This document shows, piece by piece, positions 1-5,384 of a stretch of DNA of 5,384 nt. The notes beneath the pieces are model-generated. The model searched no databases and was not told where the DNA came from. It saw only the letters and a program-made list of their open reading frames with translations. The stretch is from an uncultured Coprococcus sp. GTDB taxonomy: Bacteria > Bacillota > Clostridia > Lachnospirales > Lachnospiraceae. The stretch spans positions 1 to 5,384 of the forward strand of contig USSH01000186.1 of NCBI GenBank assembly GCA_900557435.1. The letters run 5' to 3'. Positions within the stretch are counted from its first letter, which is position 1. Every line of letters begins with the position of its first letter. A program made the translations under genes and the position numbers.

Positions 1-856
1 CAAGATGATGCTTAAGCCTACACGTATGAAGGTTTCGACCTGTGCCAGCGGTGCCGAGTGTCTGGAGCTTATAAAAAAGTACAGGTATGATATCATCCTT
101 ATGGATCACATGATGCCTGAGATGGATGGCATGGAGACATTTCGCCGTGCTATGCTCATGCGCGACAGCCTGTGTGGCAGGAGTACATATATAGTCATGA
201 CTGCAAATGCTGTCATGGGTGCAAGAGAGATGTATCTGGCGGAAGGATTTAAGGATTATATCAGCAAGCCGGTACAGCCGGAGGTGCTGGAAGATATCCT
301 GATGAGATATATACCTGAGGATAAGCTGGTGGATTCGACGGTATGTGATGAAGATCAGGAGAACTCAACAATAGAGACTGGAACCGAAGACGACACCACA
401 GATGAAAAAACAGATGTTATGGGAAGACAGCATAAAGCTGCGGAAGAGTCTTGCGCGGCAGAAAAATGTGATAATATGACTCGAGATGGGCTTCCAAAAC
501 AGGATACAGATACATACTGGAAAGATGTTCACATTGATCACGAGAAAGGCCTTACATACTGTGGGGGCAGTGAAGACTTTCTGAAAGAAATCATATCAAT
601 GTATGTAGCTGACGACAAGCGCACAGAGATACAGAAGGCTTTTGATGAAAAAGATTGGGACAGCTACAGGATACTGGTACATACGGTGAAAAGCACATCC
701 AGAACAATCGGAGCCATGGAGCTGGGTGACGAGGCGCAGGAGCTGGAGAATGCGGTTAAAGAACTTGATGTGGATATGATCTGCAAGATGCATGAGAGTG
801 TGATGGCTTCTTACTCGGCTGTACTTGACTGGTGCTGTGTGACAACCGCTCAGTAG
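1..856 (+). CDS. Hybrid two-component signalling protein, C-terminal part (REC-Hpt), 5' truncated by window
   Basis: The reading frame is open from the left edge, so the true start and any sensor or kinase domains lie outside. Residues here are counted from the ATG at position 5. Residues 1 to about 105 are the latter part of a response-regulator receiver domain: the phospho-acceptor Asp34 lies in ILMDHMMPEMDG, the conserved Thr66 in VMTANA, and the conserved Lys88 in SKPVQ. The N-terminal acidic pair is missing because of the cut. An acidic, poorly conserved linker (about 108-172) leads to an Hpt domain (about 173-283) with His226 in LVHTVKSTSRTIGA, which fits the HxxKG/S phosphotransfer motif. 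In this family phosphate moves from a kinase His to the REC Asp and then to the Hpt His. The protein is most likely the end of a hybrid histidine kinase, although a stand-alone REC-Hpt protein is possible. It lies 217 bases before the PilZ gene on the same strand, and no clear terminator separates them. Confidence 0.93.
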   Translation, partial: KMMLKPTRMKVSTCASGAECLELIKKYRYDIILMDHMMPEMDGMETFRRAMLMRDSLCGRSTYIVMTANAVMGAREMYLAEGFKDYISKPVQPEVLEDILMRYIPEDKLVDSTVCDEDQENSTIETGTEDDTTDEKTDVMGRQHKAAEESCAAEKCDNMTRDGLPKQDTDTYWKDVHIDHEKGLTYCGGSEDFLKEIISMYVADDKRTEIQKAFDEKDWDSYRILVHTVKSTSRTIGAMELGDEAQELENAVKELDVDMICKMHESVMASYSAVLDWCCVTTAQ

Positions 857-894
857 GCCTGATATTTTCACAAGGCGACAGAATGTAGAACATA

Positions 895-923
895 GTGCAC
901 ATATGCAATCTTGCAATATGCAC
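895..923. repeat. Imperfect inverted repeat upstream of the PilZ gene
   Basis: GTG (895-897) pairs with CAC (921-923), CATA (900-903) with TATG (917-920), and TGC (904-906) with GCA (913-915), with small bulges and a six-base centre. It is followed by an A-run, not a T-run, so it does not look like a terminator for the upstream gene. It ends 27 bases before a perfect TTGACA hexamer and could be an operator or a chance AT-rich dyad. Confidence 0.3.
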
Positions 924-950
924 AAAAACAGATTACTAATACATGAATAC

Positions 951-993
951 TTGACATTTTCCCATATAATAATACGTTATGATGATATATAAT
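951..993 (+). promoter_or_regulatory. Candidate sigma-A-type promoter for the PilZ gene
   Basis: A perfect -35 hexamer TTGACA is at 951-956. The -10 element is ambiguous. TACGTT at 973-978 has a good 16-base spacer but only three matches, including the key A2 and T6. TATGAT at 978-983 matches five of six but with a 21-base spacer. The exact TATAAT copies at 965 and 988 are badly spaced. The location in the AT-rich gap before the PilZ gene supports a promoter, but the exact start cannot be fixed by eye. Confidence 0.4.
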
Positions 994-1073
994 GTTGTAT
1001 TATTTGAAAAATGGGGGAGACCAGACATTTGTGTTTAGACGTGGCAAATGATAATAGAAAAGGGAGATAGAGA

Positions 1074-1757
1074 ATGGCTGGAATTATGAACATAAAACCG
1101 GGTACAAAGATGAGGGCAGCTCTGGATGTACCTGCAAATCAGGAACCGAAATTTAATATGATGTGCACTTTTAACAAGGCACTTGATGAATCTGCGTTTC
1201 TGGTATCTATCCCTATGGTTGACTCAAAAGCTTACATACCGGATGAGAATCAGAAGATTCTGTTCAGATACGGCGAGGGGGAGAATGCCCAGGTCGCAGC
1301 AGGGTATGTGGATGATGTTGTCAAAGAAGGAATCAGACGCTACTGGAAGGTCAGAAGGGTAGCGGAGAACAGACAGTTTGTAAAGCGTGTTGATGTCCGT
1401 ATGAAGGTTGAACTGCCGATCACATACATGCAGGACACATGGGCACTCAACGCACAAGGTGAGATAGACAAGGAAAAAGGCGAAACAGCCGATATATCGA
1501 ATAATGGTCTTGCGGTCTATATGAACAGATGGTTTAATGTAGGCGAGTCGTGCAGATTTACACTTCCGCGTATAGGAAATGCGACAGATGGCCAGGAAGC
1601 TCAGGATGTGGTGGGTGTTGTGTGCTGGACCAGAGAGCTGCCAAAGGGTGGTTCGTACAGATTTGTGACAGGTATACAGCTCAGATTTGCAGATATTCAG
1701 GAACGCGGACAGATGCAGAATTATGTATCATACGTGAAGAAAAGGTACAAGTTGTAG
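1074..1757 (+). CDS. YcgR-like PilZ-domain protein, predicted c-di-GMP receptor
   Basis: This 227-residue soluble protein has the two-domain layout of YcgR-type PilZ proteins. Residues about 5-97 resemble the YcgR N-terminal beta-barrel domain: an opening IKPGTKM, then a segment with SIPMVDSKAYIP, then a strand-rich part ending just before the PilZ domain. The PilZ domain follows at about 98-225. It carries both c-di-GMP-binding signatures: RxxxR as R105-VDV-R109, and D/NxSxxG as D140-IS-NN-G145. In this family c-di-GMP binds between these motifs and changes how the protein contacts a partner, such as the flagellar motor in YcgR. The partner here is unknown. The start is supported by AGGGAG at 1061-1066, seven bases before the ATG; a second in-frame ATG at 1086 is less well placed. 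The gene ends 25 bases before the membrane protein gene, so the two are probably one operon and may act together. Confidence 0.93.
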   Translation: MAGIMNIKPGTKMRAALDVPANQEPKFNMMCTFNKALDESAFLVSIPMVDSKAYIPDENQKILFRYGEGENAQVAAGYVDDVVKEGIRRYWKVRRVAENRQFVKRVDVRMKVELPITYMQDTWALNAQGEIDKEKGETADISNNGLAVYMNRWFNVGESCRFTLPRIGNATDGQEAQDVVGVVCWTRELPKGGSYRFVTGIQLRFADIQERGQMQNYVSYVKKRYKL

Positions 1758-1773
1758 AGGCTTGTGACTGACT

Positions 1774-1778
1774 GGTGA
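1774..1778 (+). promoter_or_regulatory. Weak ribosome binding site deciding the start at 1783
   Basis: GGTGA lies four bases before the ATG at 1783. It pairs with the anti-Shine-Dalgarno end of 16S rRNA only through the downstream half of the consensus. It is weaker than the sites of the flanking genes, so translation may depend on coupling to the PilZ gene ending at 1757. The next in-frame ATG (1804) has no site of its own. Confidence 0.45.
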
Positions 1779-1782
1779 CAGG

Positions 1783-3078
1783 ATGGATAAAGATAAAGAC
1801 AAGATGGCGGGAATCCCTGCAGCAGATGAGAGGGATCCAAAGCCTGTTGATAAAGTGAATAGTGATTCCACTTATGCCGATGCGGCTTCCGAAGACGAGA
1901 CTGCGGCTGCAGATGCTTTGACAGCAGAGGATTCCGGGAAAGCCTCTGCGGGACAGCCCGGAACAGAAGACATGGGCACCCGTGAGGGGAAAAAGCCTCG
2001 CATGAGCCGCAGGGAGAGAAGACTTTCTAGAAAAGCAGAGAGAGAGCAGATCCTTCGTATCCGGGAGCTTGAGGAGCTCATGAGCCAGACCGGCGGTGAC
2101 GTGGATCCGGAGAAGATAGTCAGCATGTACGTCCCTCACAGACGCAGGAGACGTATAGGTGCGGCACTGCTTCGAATGGACAGATGGAGACTCATTCTGC
2201 TCGGACTTCTTTTGGTTGTGTGTGTTCTCTTTATAGTAGCATTTATGCAGGAAAAGATGGGTAACTTCACCATCAACCTGAACAGACTTGAGCTGTACCG
2301 CAAGGGAATAAGCATAGCTGATACGGGAACATTTGACGATGCTACGGCGAGACTGACAGCGGACGCCGTGGTTGATGCAACCAATATATCCATAGATGAT
2401 ATCCCGGATGATGTGGATGAGCTTGAGGGAAGCCACAACGGCAAGAACTATATGGCGTATACATATTACATAAGGAATGCCGGCAAGGAAGACCTGGGAT
2501 ATGTGGCAAGAGTCAACATAGATTCCTGTGCAAAGGGTGCAGAGAAAGCAGTCAGGGTCGCTGTGTGGCGCAATGGCAAAAGGGTGGTATATGCAGCACC
2601 CGCGACAGATGGCATGCCCGAGGACGGCTGTGAGAATTTCGAGTCTGACGAGACTGTGTGCTCCTACAGTGAGGACAATTTCCTCGTTGGAAATGTAGAT
2701 AAGTACACGATAGTGATATGGATGGAGGGCGATGACCCCGAGTGTGTCGACTCGATCATAGGCGGCAGCGTACAGTTCAGCATGAGGATCGATGCAGACT
2801 ATGACGATGAGACGAGTCTTCTGTGGAAGTTTGTCACAGATATCAAGGATACACTTACAGGCAACAAGCCGATCAATGCCGCAGGAAATGACGCTCCGAA
2901 TGGCAGCTATTATGGCGATGGAGAGGTCACCTGGGACAGTAGAAGGAATAAAGATGACGGAACAGAAGGTGCGACAGATGACGCGACGGACGACGAAACT
3001 GATGGTGCGACAGGTGGCGGAACCGAAGGCGCAGATGGCGGAGCTGAAGGCGCAACAGACGGCGGTACTGAAAGGTGA
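1783..3078 (+). CDS. Single-pass membrane protein with TasA-like extracellular domain and acidic repeat tail
   Basis: The product is 431 residues and no named family is recognised with certainty. Residues 1-66 are Ala/Asp/Glu-rich and probably disordered. Residues 70-100 are highly charged and probably helical (RRERR, then RIRELEELM). Five arginines at 120-124 precede one membrane segment at about 137-154, so by the positive-inside rule the N-terminus is cytoplasmic and the rest extracellular, as an uncleaved type II anchor. The ectodomain (about 160-360) looks beta-rich and contains AVRVAVWRNGKRVVYA and IWMEG (312-316) with DDPEC just after. The partial gene at 4481 has the near-identical IWMEGTDADC, which suggests a related TasA-like fold. 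Four ectodomain cysteines (249, 283, 293, 321) could form disulfides. Residues 391-431 are a Thr-Glu-Gly-Ala-Asp repeat tail. The stop at 3076 seems to result from an extra base in the repeats; without it the frame ends at 3127. The gene sits 25 bases after the PilZ gene. A role linking c-di-GMP sensing to the surface is inference. Confidence 0.92.
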   Translation: MDKDKDKMAGIPAADERDPKPVDKVNSDSTYADAASEDETAAADALTAEDSGKASAGQPGTEDMGTREGKKPRMSRRERRLSRKAEREQILRIRELEELMSQTGGDVDPEKIVSMYVPHRRRRRIGAALLRMDRWRLILLGLLLVVCVLFIVAFMQEKMGNFTINLNRLELYRKGISIADTGTFDDATARLTADAVVDATNISIDDIPDDVDELEGSHNGKNYMAYTYYIRNAGKEDLGYVARVNIDSCAKGAEKAVRVAVWRNGKRVVYAAPATDGMPEDGCENFESDETVCSYSEDNFLVGNVDKYTIVIWMEGDDPECVDSIIGGSVQFSMRIDADYDDETSLLWKFVTDIKDTLTGNKPINAAGNDAPNGSYYGDGEVTWDSRRNKDDGTEGATDDATDDETDGATGGGTEGADGGAEGATDGGTER

Positions 3079-3120
3079 CAGAACTGAAGGCGCAACAGAT
3101 GGCGGAACCAACGATACAGA
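2959..3120 (+). repeat. Degenerate tandem repeats encoding an acidic Thr-Glu-Gly-Ala-Asp tail
   Basis: The DNA repeats variants of GAAGGCGCAACAGATGGCGG in units of about 21-24 bases, encoding TEGADGG, AEGATDGG and similar. One copy beginning near 3044 recurs near 3084, a distance of 40 bases. This is not a multiple of three, unlike the 21-base step between the copies near 3023 and 3044. The array continues past the annotated stop at 3078 in another frame, to about 3110. Arrays like this gain and lose units easily by slippage. Confidence 0.8.
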
Positions 3121-3146
3121 TTCGTGATCCGGTAACTCGGAGAATG

Positions 3147-3170
3147 GGCCTGATAAATGAAAATCAGGCT
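3147..3170 (+). other. Stem-loop after the membrane protein gene
   Basis: GCCTGAT (3148-3154) is perfectly complementary to ATCAGGC (3163-3169), with an eight-base loop and one more G-U pair at the base. No T-run follows, so it is at best a weak or degenerate terminator. It could instead protect the mRNA 3' end. Confidence 0.5.
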
Positions 3171-3258
3171 GACAGTCTGTGCCGGCGGCAAAGAAATGGT
3201 TAAGATATAGCTTTGAACTCCGTCAAAAGCAAGAATATGCATATGCAGCAGATATATT

Positions 3259-3297
3259 CATGATATGTGCAGCTCCACAACCGCTGCGGATATCATG
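3259..3297 (+). other. Strong imperfect hairpin
   Basis: CATGATAT (3259-3266) pairs perfectly with ATATCATG (3290-3297). The inner stem GCAGC (3269-3273) pairs with GCTGC (3283-3287). A G-G mismatch and a U-G wobble lie between the stems, and the loop is nine bases. The following CTTATATATAG is AT-rich but not a true T-tract. It may be an inefficient terminator for the operon above, part of the leader RNA, or a protein-binding dyad. Confidence 0.55.
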
Positions 3298-3354
3298 CTT
3301 ATATATAGAAACAATCTGAATAGGGGAGATATCTACGGGTGCCCTGCAGTGAAA

Positions 3355-3420
3355 TGAAATCCTCACCGGATACGGTGGAGATGAACTCTTTCAACCGGGC
3401 CCGGTGGGAGTTTGATTTCA
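3355..3420 (+). ncRNA. Candidate structured leader RNA (three-way-junction-like), unassigned
   Basis: An outer stem TGAAATC (3355-3361) with GATTTCA (3414-3420) encloses two hairpins. The first is CACCG (3364-3368) with CGGTG (3373-3377), loop GATA. The second is AACTC (3384-3388) with GAGTT (3408-3412), which contains the 12-base palindrome ACCGGGCCCGGT (3394-3405). An alternative pairing, CACCGG (3364-3369) with CCGGTG (3401-3406), would disrupt both inner hairpins. The element ends about 97 bases before the fibre gene start. No known riboswitch class is recognised. Confidence 0.35.
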
Positions 3421-3502
3421 GTGTGTGGCAGACAAAAGATAGAACCTGATCGGAAAGTTTCAACAGACAATAATTAAACAAAAAAACAACTAATAACTAA
3501 AG

Positions 3503-3508
3503 AGGAGG
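3503..3508 (+). promoter_or_regulatory. Strong ribosome binding site of the first fibre gene
   Basis: A perfect AGGAGG, extended to AGAGGAGGAG over 3501-3510, lies eight bases before the ATG at 3517. It fixes the start and suggests high translation, as expected for an abundant structural protein. Confidence 0.85.
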
Positions 3509-3516
3509 AGATTATT

Positions 3517-4341
3517 ATGGAAAATACAAAAACCGTAAAAGCTCTCAAAAAGCAGCTCGTAGCTGCAATCGCGATGGTGCTCGTGGCTGCTGTAGCACTT
3601 GGATCATCGACTTACGCATGGTTTGTGAGTAACAACAGCGTTACAGCAACCACCAGTACAATAAGCGCGCAGTCCAATGCACCATTCCTGAAGATTGATA
3701 AGACGGATATAACAGAGAATTCAGGAACAAGCATAGATTTCAAAGACGTCGATAAAGCAGAACTTTATCCAGCACAGGTCGTAAAAGCTGCTACAGATAC
3801 AACTCCGTTATTCCAGTCAGCGTATGCATCTGCAGCAGATGCAGCAACAGAGCTTGCTAATTCGCGTTATAATGTCGGTGCTGCTTCTGCGGCAGTTGAG
3901 GGCAAGTTCGCAGTTGAAGAGTCGTTCAAGATTGGTACAAGCGATAATAAGGCTGGTGCATTCAGCAAACTTAAGGTGGCTAGCGTTGAGGTTGTCACAG
4001 GTAAAGAAGATGCAGATGGACTTAAGAATGCTATTTCGGTCCTTCTCGTATGTGGTGATAAGTGGGCAGTGTACAAGGCGAGCACAGACGGTGCAGTCCT
4101 CACAGAATATACAGATAACACCGCTATCACATGTACAGCAACAAACGGAGTCCTTGCAGATGAGATAGCGGCTGGAAAATCGGTTGAAGTGAAGGCTTAT
4201 GTGTTCTATGATGGCTCACAGGATAATGTTAAGACAACAAATATCGCAAATCTTACAGATTGCAATGTAAAGCTTACATTCACAGCAACACCTGTAAATA
4301 CTCAGGGTACAGAAGTTAATGCGCCTAACGCAGTAAAATAG
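3517..4341 (+). CDS. SipW-type signal peptide protein, TasA-like surface or matrix subunit
   Basis: The product is 274 residues. A signal peptide covers residues 1-34: lysines at 5, 8, 11 and 12, a hydrophobic stretch at about 13-29, then SSTYA before WFVSNN. This matches the SipW-cognate signal class, in which the cut follows the Ala, as in Bacillus TasA (TWA then AF). Cleavage is predicted after Ala34. The mature part is rich in Ala, Thr, Ser, Asp and Lys and shows alternating beta-type patterns. It ends with YVFYDG (from about 228) and VKLTFTAT (251-258), in the place of the IWMEG strand and the final strand of related proteins. There is no LPxTG motif or membrane anchor at the C-terminus, so it is probably released and may assemble into fibres. 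Length is close to Bacillus TasA. The gene has its own strong ribosome binding site and is closed by a terminator at 4371. It is paralogous to the next gene, at least at the N-terminus. The fibre role is inferred from the family. Confidence 0.92.
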   Translation: MENTKTVKALKKQLVAAIAMVLVAAVALGSSTYAWFVSNNSVTATTSTISAQSNAPFLKIDKTDITENSGTSIDFKDVDKAELYPAQVVKAATDTTPLFQSAYASAADAATELANSRYNVGAASAAVEGKFAVEESFKIGTSDNKAGAFSKLKVASVEVVTGKEDADGLKNAISVLLVCGDKWAVYKASTDGAVLTEYTDNTAITCTATNGVLADEIAAGKSVEVKAYVFYDGSQDNVKTTNIANLTDCNVKLTFTATPVNTQGTEVNAPNAVK

Positions 4342-4370
4342 TAATTAATTGTTGATATCAGTGCGCAATA

Positions 4371-4405
4371 TGTTTCCCCGCGGTTGTGGCGCGGGGGACA
4401 TTTTA
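4371..4405 (+). terminator. Intrinsic terminator after the first fibre gene
   Basis: CCCCGCG (4376-4382) pairs perfectly with CGCGGGG (4390-4396) around a seven-base loop. It extends with a T-G pair and TGT/ACA at the base. TTTT follows at 4401-4404. The very GC-rich stem in an AT-rich surround, 30 bases after the stop codon, is a typical Rho-independent terminator, although the T-tract is short and some readthrough into the next gene is possible. Confidence 0.78.
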
Positions 4406-4433
4406 AAGGGTAGAAATAAGAGAGTTGTTTCTG

Positions 4434-4445
4434 CATTTTAAAATG
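4434..4445. repeat. Perfect 12-base AT-rich palindrome before the second fibre gene
   Basis: CATTTTAAAATG is a perfect palindrome 35 bases upstream of the start at 4481. Its first nine bases also occur at 4399-4407, just after the terminator stem. It could be an operator, but AT-rich palindromes of this size can arise by chance. Confidence 0.25.
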
Positions 4446-4480
4446 TCTTGCAAGTATGTAGAATCGTGAAAGAGGTGATG

Positions 4481-5384
4481 ATGGTGAAGCATATTCGACA
4501 ATTAAAAAAAGAACTTGTGGGAGCTATAATTTCACTGGCAATCACGGTATTGGCACTTGCGTCCACTACATATGCCTGGTTTGTGACAAACAACAAAGTA
4601 GAAGGAACGACATCTACGATCAGTGCTACAACCAATGGATTTATTCTTCAGATTGGTGAATTGTCAAAAGGAGCCCAGCATGGTGGAGAACAGAAATCTC
4701 TGGAAGCAACTTCCAAAGGAGCAACTTTAAGTCCGGCATCTACGGATGATCTGAAAAATTGGTATGTGTGTCAGAGCTTCAATAATCAAGGTCTTGTCAC
4801 CGACTATTCTGAGCCAACTTTTGCAACAGGAGCAAATGCCATACCAGGCAATTATGATAAGGATTATTTTGCATTTATAAAAAGTGATTATATTGTTTAT
4901 ACGATTACAGACACTGGTACGGCAGATGTATATCTGGATGCAAGCGATGGTGCCCCTGTCACAATTACAGCAAAAGGTGGCAACGGTTCCAAGACGGTTA
5001 CGGATTCTATGCGTGTTGCGATCACTACGCAGGCAGTCGCGGCAGACGGAAAGACTCCTGTTGGAGAAGAAACGCTCCGTATCGTATACGCAAAAGATAA
5101 TGAAACAGGAGAAGGTAATGACAGCACTGCCAAGGCCGGATGGACAAGTATTCAGAAGGTAAACGGAAAGCCGAAACTTGATACAGTTACATATCCATAT
5201 GTTTACACAGGACATTATACTGATCAAAGGATAACCGGTGCGAAGAATTGGGCCGCAACAAAGGATGGCGAAAACTTTACGATTCCAACCAATTCAGAAG
5301 CAATTGCAACAAATGTCGGATATGATGGAATTGCCGTTCATGTCTACATCTGGATGGAGGGAACAGATGCAGACTGTGTGAATG
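4481..5384 (+). CDS. Second SipW-type TasA-like secreted protein, 3' truncated by window
   Basis: The frame stays open to the window end, giving 301 complete codons and no stop. The signal peptide covers residues 1-32: HIRQLKKE, a hydrophobic stretch at about 12-27, then STTYA before WFVTNN, with predicted cleavage after Ala32. This and the following TTSTISA closely match the previous gene, so the two are paralogues. The mature part is longer, beta-rich and probably secreted. It contains SMRVAI, LRIVYAKDN and, near the edge, VYIWMEG (288-294) followed by TDADCVN. The last motif is shared with the membrane protein at 1783. A final strand of VxFxF type is expected just beyond the window. GAGG of AGAGGTGA (4471-4478) is five bases before the chosen ATG. 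ATG at 4478 and GTG at 4484 are in-frame alternatives. The terminator before it suggests separate or reduced expression relative to the first fibre gene. It could be a minor or anchoring subunit; that is inference. Confidence 0.88.
   Translation, partial: MVKHIRQLKKELVGAIISLAITVLALASTTYAWFVTNNKVEGTTSTISATTNGFILQIGELSKGAQHGGEQKSLEATSKGATLSPASTDDLKNWYVCQSFNNQGLVTDYSEPTFATGANAIPGNYDKDYFAFIKSDYIVYTITDTGTADVYLDASDGAPVTITAKGGNGSKTVTDSMRVAITTQAVAADGKTPVGEETLRIVYAKDNETGEGNDSTAKAGWTSIQKVNGKPKLDTVTYPYVYTGHYTDQRITGAKNWAATKDGENFTIPTNSEAIATNVGYDGIAVHVYIWMEGTDADCVN

Larger units (their letters stand above)
3128..3516 (+). other. Gene-free region with several inverted repeats before the first fibre gene
   Basis: About 390 bases with no convincing coding sequence on either strand. 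It holds three inverted-repeat structures, listed separately, and the ribosome binding site of the next gene. No convincing promoter was found; TTGAAC at 3213-3218 with TATGCA at 3236-3241 (17-base spacer) is a weak candidate. The part after about 3240 would then be a long structured 5' leader. Confidence 0.6.

Noticed and set aside
857..876. Possible terminator GCCT...AGGC after the REC-Hpt gene
   Set aside because: The stem is only four pairs and no T-tract follows.
1681..3111. Long open frame on the - strand, 476 codons, opposite the membrane protein gene
   Set aside because: Its product is rich in Cys, Ile, Ser and His with no recognisable domain. Its start region is the antisense of the acidic repeat array, and the + strand gene has a membrane segment, a family motif and operon context. 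It is a shadow of codon bias.
2792..3127. Open frame of 111 codons on the + strand overlapping the end of the membrane protein gene
   Set aside because: It is not a separate gene. Only its last part (after about 3074) is meaningful, as the continuation of the repeat tail after the apparent one-base shift.
3337..3451. Possible TPP riboswitch: GGGTGCCCT at 3337-3345 and ACCTGATC at 3444-3451
   Set aside because: The CTGAGA core and the GCGTAGGGA segment of TPP riboswitches are absent, the intervening structure does not fit, and the downstream gene has no link to thiamine.
3299..3481. Small open frame of 60 codons on the - strand in the gene-free region
   Set aside because: No ribosome binding site was identified, no recognisable domain is seen, and it overlaps the inverted repeats that better explain the region.
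3128..3516. Class I (GEMM) or class II c-di-GMP riboswitch
   Set aside because: The conserved CACGCACAGGGCAAACC-type core of class I is not present, and nothing resembling the class II core was recognised by eye. A covariance search would settle it.
4727..5227. Open frames on both strands within the second fibre gene
   Set aside because: They lie inside a continuous + strand frame with a signal peptide and family motif, and their products are Cys- and Arg- or Ser- and Val-rich without domains.

Overview
The window reads as a piece of a chromosome from a Gram-positive anaerobe of the Clostridia, most likely Lachnospiraceae-like. This is inferred from the strong AGGAGG-type ribosome binding sites, the moderate GC content, two secreted proteins with SipW/TasA-type signal peptides ending in STYA-WF or TTYA-WF, and the style of the PilZ and REC-Hpt proteins. 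The species cannot be named from sequence alone. All five genes are on the + strand; the first is cut at its 5' end and the last at its 3' end.

Layout: (1) 1-856 is the C-terminal part of a hybrid two-component signalling protein, with a receiver (REC) domain followed by a histidine phosphotransfer (Hpt) domain. (2) 857-1073 is an intergenic region with a dyad and a candidate promoter. (3) 1074-1757 encodes a YcgR-like PilZ protein, a predicted c-di-GMP receptor. (4) 1783-3078, 25 bases downstream, encodes a membrane-anchored protein with a long charged cytoplasmic N-terminus, one membrane segment and an extracellular domain sharing a motif with TasA-like fibre proteins. Its acidic repeat tail carries an apparent one-base frameshift near the stop. 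(5) 3128-3516 is a gene-free stretch of about 390 bases with several strong inverted repeats, probably partly the leader of the next gene. (6) 3517-4341 encodes a SipW-type secreted TasA-like protein, followed by a good intrinsic terminator. (7) 4481 to the window end encodes a second, larger TasA-like protein, cut off at the edge.

How the parts may work together (inference): the genes suggest a signalling-to-surface locus. A phosphorelay protein and a c-di-GMP receptor lie next to a membrane-anchored TasA-like protein and two exported TasA-like subunits, a plausible biofilm-matrix or surface-fibre system. The signal peptidase (SipW) expected for the two exported proteins is not in the window. 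The most notable points are the TasA-like domain on an uncleaved membrane anchor beside a PilZ gene, the frameshifted repeat tail, and the structured region before the first fibre gene.
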